The translations under genes and the position numbers were made by a program. From Algoriphagus sp. NG3 (lineage in GTDB: Bacteria; Bacteroidota; Bacteroidia; Cytophagales; Cyclobacteriaceae), in assembly GCF_034119865.1 (NCBI RefSeq), contig NZ_CP139421.1:4132501-4196500 (forward strand): a stretch of DNA of 64,000 nucleotides, read 5' to 3'. The notes beneath the pieces were generated by a model, which ran no database searches, was not told where the DNA came from, and saw only the letters and a list, made by a program, of their open reading frames with translations. This document shows, piece after piece, positions 61,881-64,000 of the stretch; position 1 is the first letter of the stretch, and each line of letters begins with the position of its first letter.

Positions 61881-64000
61881 TCAAAACAGTGCCGAAACTT
61901 GCATTCTCCCTACATGAACAATTCTGTCCAGGCCCTGGGAGTTTCTTCCTTCATAAACAAGATTGAGTTGTAACCCCTCTCCTATTTTCTGTAACCAGTT
62001 TACATTCCAGGTTAAATTAGTCCCAGGGGTAAGTGCCTGCAGCATCTCATACCCTACAGGGGAATTGGCCTCTCCATTATAACTGATTTCTATCAGCTTT
62101 AAATTACCCGTCAATGTGGTTTTTATGGCTCTTGCAAATCGCATATCCACTCCCACTTGATGTAAATATGCGTTTTCTTCATATTCCACATTTGCGGAGT
62201 TTACTTTGCCGGTAAAAGAGTATGATCCAGTAGTACGGAAATATGGAGTGGGTTGCCATGAAAACTCCGGACCAATCTGTTGCTGGTTAATCGAATAATT
62301 TCTGTTGTCCAAAAAGTCCGATCCTGAAAATCTCTTTCCAGATCCCGCTAAGATCCTCAGGGTAGTTTGCCCTCCAAAATTAACTCTTGTATTTAATTTC
62401 AAGTCTTTCTGGATCATGTCCTCAAATCCTCCGGATAGTAACTGCTTAAACTGCGAATCAAAAAAAGAAAAATCAAACCCATATTTGGCAGAAGCACGGT
62501 TGAAGAAAAAGCTTGAGCGTATCACTTGACGAAGAGATAGAATATCCTCCCTGTTTACTCCCCTGACAAAAGGACTAACACGGTCTCTAAAATCATCAGA
62601 AGTCACTTTTTTTTCTATACTTAGGCTTGTGGTATTGGAAAATTTTTGAAGGAAAGATTTTATCCCTCCAGATTCTTTCCACTGTTCAGGGAATTTTGCT
62701 TGGAATCTATAGTTCAGAATACTGGTATAGGCTTGAATATACGTATCTGTGGGGACGAAAATCTTGATGTACTGCTTTTCTTCAGGGTTGATCGCAAGGT
62801 AAAATTCATTCAACTGCTGCACACCGTCGCCATTATCATCCCTCCAGGTATGTGTGCCATCCCCATTTGGCGCCGGTAAAAAAACAAATTCCCGTTGCAG
62901 TTCACGCCCATTTCCAATCGCATAGGAGATTTCATTTCGAATTAGATTTTTACCCAAACTGCCTTGATAGTCTAACTTACCCATCACGGTAAGTTCGGAA
63001 TCCAAATCCCGCTGCACAAACTCCAACTCCCGGTAAGTGAACGTACTGCTCAGGCTATGCTTACTCCATTGCTTCTTAAAAGTAAAATTCCCGGTAAACG
63101 CCCGTGTATCATCCAAGAGCCTTCCTGTGAACGGTGCTTTGTCCTCTCTCCACGCCGCATCTGCTATGAAGGAATAGCTCAAGGAATCATTACTACGCAA
63201 GTACACCAAATGTTGCTTGAAATTCATCGCTGTGCTCAGGACAGAATCGGTTTCAGCATTCCGTAGCGCGTTTTGGTCTAGCGAAAATTGATATCCAGGA
63301 ACAAGGGTTTTAGACTGAAAGCTCACGTCTCCCAAGTATCGGGTCCAGTCAGACTGGAGTGAATCCTGATCTGAATATAATTTGAAAAATTCTTGACGAA
63401 TCCTAAATCTCTTACCGAGTTCCATATTCCAATTGGCAGAATGCTGAGTCCCGTTAAGGACGTTGGCCCGGTTGCGTAGGTAAAAAAGGTAATCAAAGCG
63501 ATTTAAAATATCTTTTTCAAAAGCAATCCCCGCTCTAAAAAACTGTTCTGAGGCGGCATATTGTAAAGCTTCCGGATTCAGCCCCCAATCCCTATCAAAC
63601 TCTATGTACCGAAACCTATCGATAAAATTGAAGTTGGTGGAATTGTATTCGTATTCGGTCTGGCCTTTCATGGAGTACCCCTTGAAAAGCGTTGATTCCC
63701 TGCCTTCACTTTGCAGGCCTACTTTCACGCCTAACCCCTGATTGTCTTCATCATTAAGCTCTGAAAACAGGTTTTGATCAGTAGAAGACAATGCAAATTC
63801 TGTATACACTTTCTCATACTCATTTACTCTAATCCTGGTTCCGGCCGTCATCATACGCTTACTGTCAGGCAAAGGCAATTGTGATAAAATAGAATAATCC
63901 CCTTGTGGCCGACCGTTCAGCCGGGGGACATATTCATAAACAGTTCCATTTGTAAGCTGAGAAGATCTACGGTAATCCCCTAATCCCTGACCAACCTGGG
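61881..64000 (-). CDS. Large beta-barrel-like protein, 5' end outside window
   Basis: At least 700 residues. The listed frame from 63878 starts at a TTG, but the same frame is open to the right edge (reading QVGQGLGDYRRSSQLTNG near 63998), so the gene is truncated there. The sequence is rich in alternating aromatic/polar strands (YAASEQFFRAGIAFEKDIL, RFRYIEFDRDWG, SFFFNRASAKYGFDFSFF), and it ends with MQVSALF, aromatic-terminated as in outer-membrane barrels. WRDDNGDGVQQLNEFYLAI looks like a calcium-loop. Family not recognised. Confidence 0.6.
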   Translation of the reverse strand, partial: QVGQGLGDYRRSSQLTNGTVYEYVPRLNGRPQGDYSILSQLPLPDSKRMMTAGTRIRVNEYEKVYTEFALSSTDQNLFSELNDEDNQGLGVKVGLQSEGRESTLFKGYSMKGQTEYEYNSTNFNFIDRFRYIEFDRDWGLNPEALQYAASEQFFRAGIAFEKDILNRFDYLFYLRNRANVLNGTQHSANWNMELGKRFRIRQEFFKLYSDQDSLQSDWTRYLGDVSFQSKTLVPGYQFSLDQNALRNAETDSVLSTAMNFKQHLVYLRSNDSLSYSFIADAAWREDKAPFTGRLLDDTRAFTGNFTFKKQWSKHSLSSTFTYRELEFVQRDLDSELTVMGKLDYQGSLGKNLIRNEISYAIGNGRELQREFVFLPAPNGDGTHTWRDDNGDGVQQLNEFYLAINPEEKQYIKIFVPTDTYIQAYTSILNYRFQAKFPEQWKESGGIKSFLQKFSNTTSLSIEKKVTSDDFRDRVSPFVRGVNREDILSLRQVIRSSFFFNRASAKYGFDFSFFDSQFKQLLSGGFEDMIQKDLKLNTRVNFGGQTTLRILAGSGKRFSGSDFLDNRNYSINQQQIGPEFSWQPTPYFRTTGSYSFTGKVNSANVEYEENAYLHQVGVDMRFARAIKTTLTGNLKLIEISYNGEANSPVGYEMLQALTPGTNLTWNVNWLQKIGEGLQLNLVYEGRNSQGLDRIVHVGRMQVSALF

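Overview
The window looks like a chromosomal segment of a Bacteroidota bacterium, probably order Cytophagales and most like Cyclobacteriaceae (Algoriphagus-type). Reasons seen in the sequence: a SusC/SusD pair, a PorP/SprF protein beside a type B sorted T9SS protein, a type A sorted subtilase, DUF4221-like lipoproteins, the long Bacteroidota-type IspG, a GEPRD-less DUF2723 membrane enzyme, and promoters of the Bacteroidota form (-33 TTG/TTTG, about 19 bp, -7 TAnnTTTG). The placement below phylum level is an inference.

Layout. 1-640: 5' end of a 16S rRNA gene on the minus strand, with what reads as three evenly spaced tandem promoters. 775-9911 (minus): porP/sprF and a T9SS type B adhesin-like protein, purA, a DUF4221-like lipoprotein, a STAS protein, a Fur-family regulator and RelA/SpoT. 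9989-13543 (plus): tRNA-Leu(TAG), trigger factor, clpP, clpX. 13575-28738 (minus): lpxB, queD, a secreted protein with an S8 peptidase, a SusC/SusD/lipoprotein uptake locus, an OmpA-TPR-PD40 protein, queE and a GNAT enzyme. 28913-36117 (plus): leuS, a GT4 glycosyltransferase, an M19 dipeptidase, a VIT1/CCC1 transporter and a DUF5995 protein. 36289-38285 (minus): a PIN toxin/antitoxin pair and a DUF4407 membrane protein. 38673-44010: SGNH hydrolase, MsrA-MsrB fusion lipoprotein, small membrane proteins, DUF4221-like protein and a D-lactate-dehydrogenase-like enzyme. 44909-47722 (minus): a cold-adaptation block (desaturase, DEAD-box helicase, small basic protein, cold-shock protein). 48206-54166 (minus): thioesterase and MFS carrier, then a sulfide/persulfide block (thioredoxin, persulfide dioxygenase-rhodanese fusion, two YeeE/YedE half-transporters). 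54336-58655 (plus): DUF2723 membrane enzyme and an AAA ATPase behind a nested palindrome. 58788-64000 (minus): DUF6728-like small protein, ispG, an SDR enzyme and a truncated beta-barrel-like protein.

The most unusual thing here is a family of six intergenic repeats of about 95-120 bp (near 7.1, 28.2, 41.6, 44.3 and, in tandem, 53.5 kb), all in the same orientation. Each unit runs from one ATGAAA to another. Its first ATGA can overlap the stop codon of the gene upstream, and its last ATGA can be the start of the gene downstream. Two copies keep an intact 31-codon frame whose TGA overlaps the downstream ATG; the others are altered, and every copy carries a different hairpin. I know of no named family that fits.

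Other points: a 284-bp non-coding element with terminal inverted repeats and a 6-bp target duplication that touches a stop codon; a desaturase whose N-terminus is only reached from an ATT codon; a perfect 24-bp inverted repeat, each arm itself a palindrome, over the start codon of an AAA ATPase; and a 26-residue predicted membrane peptide with its own hairpin terminator. All calls are from reading the sequence; no database search was done.
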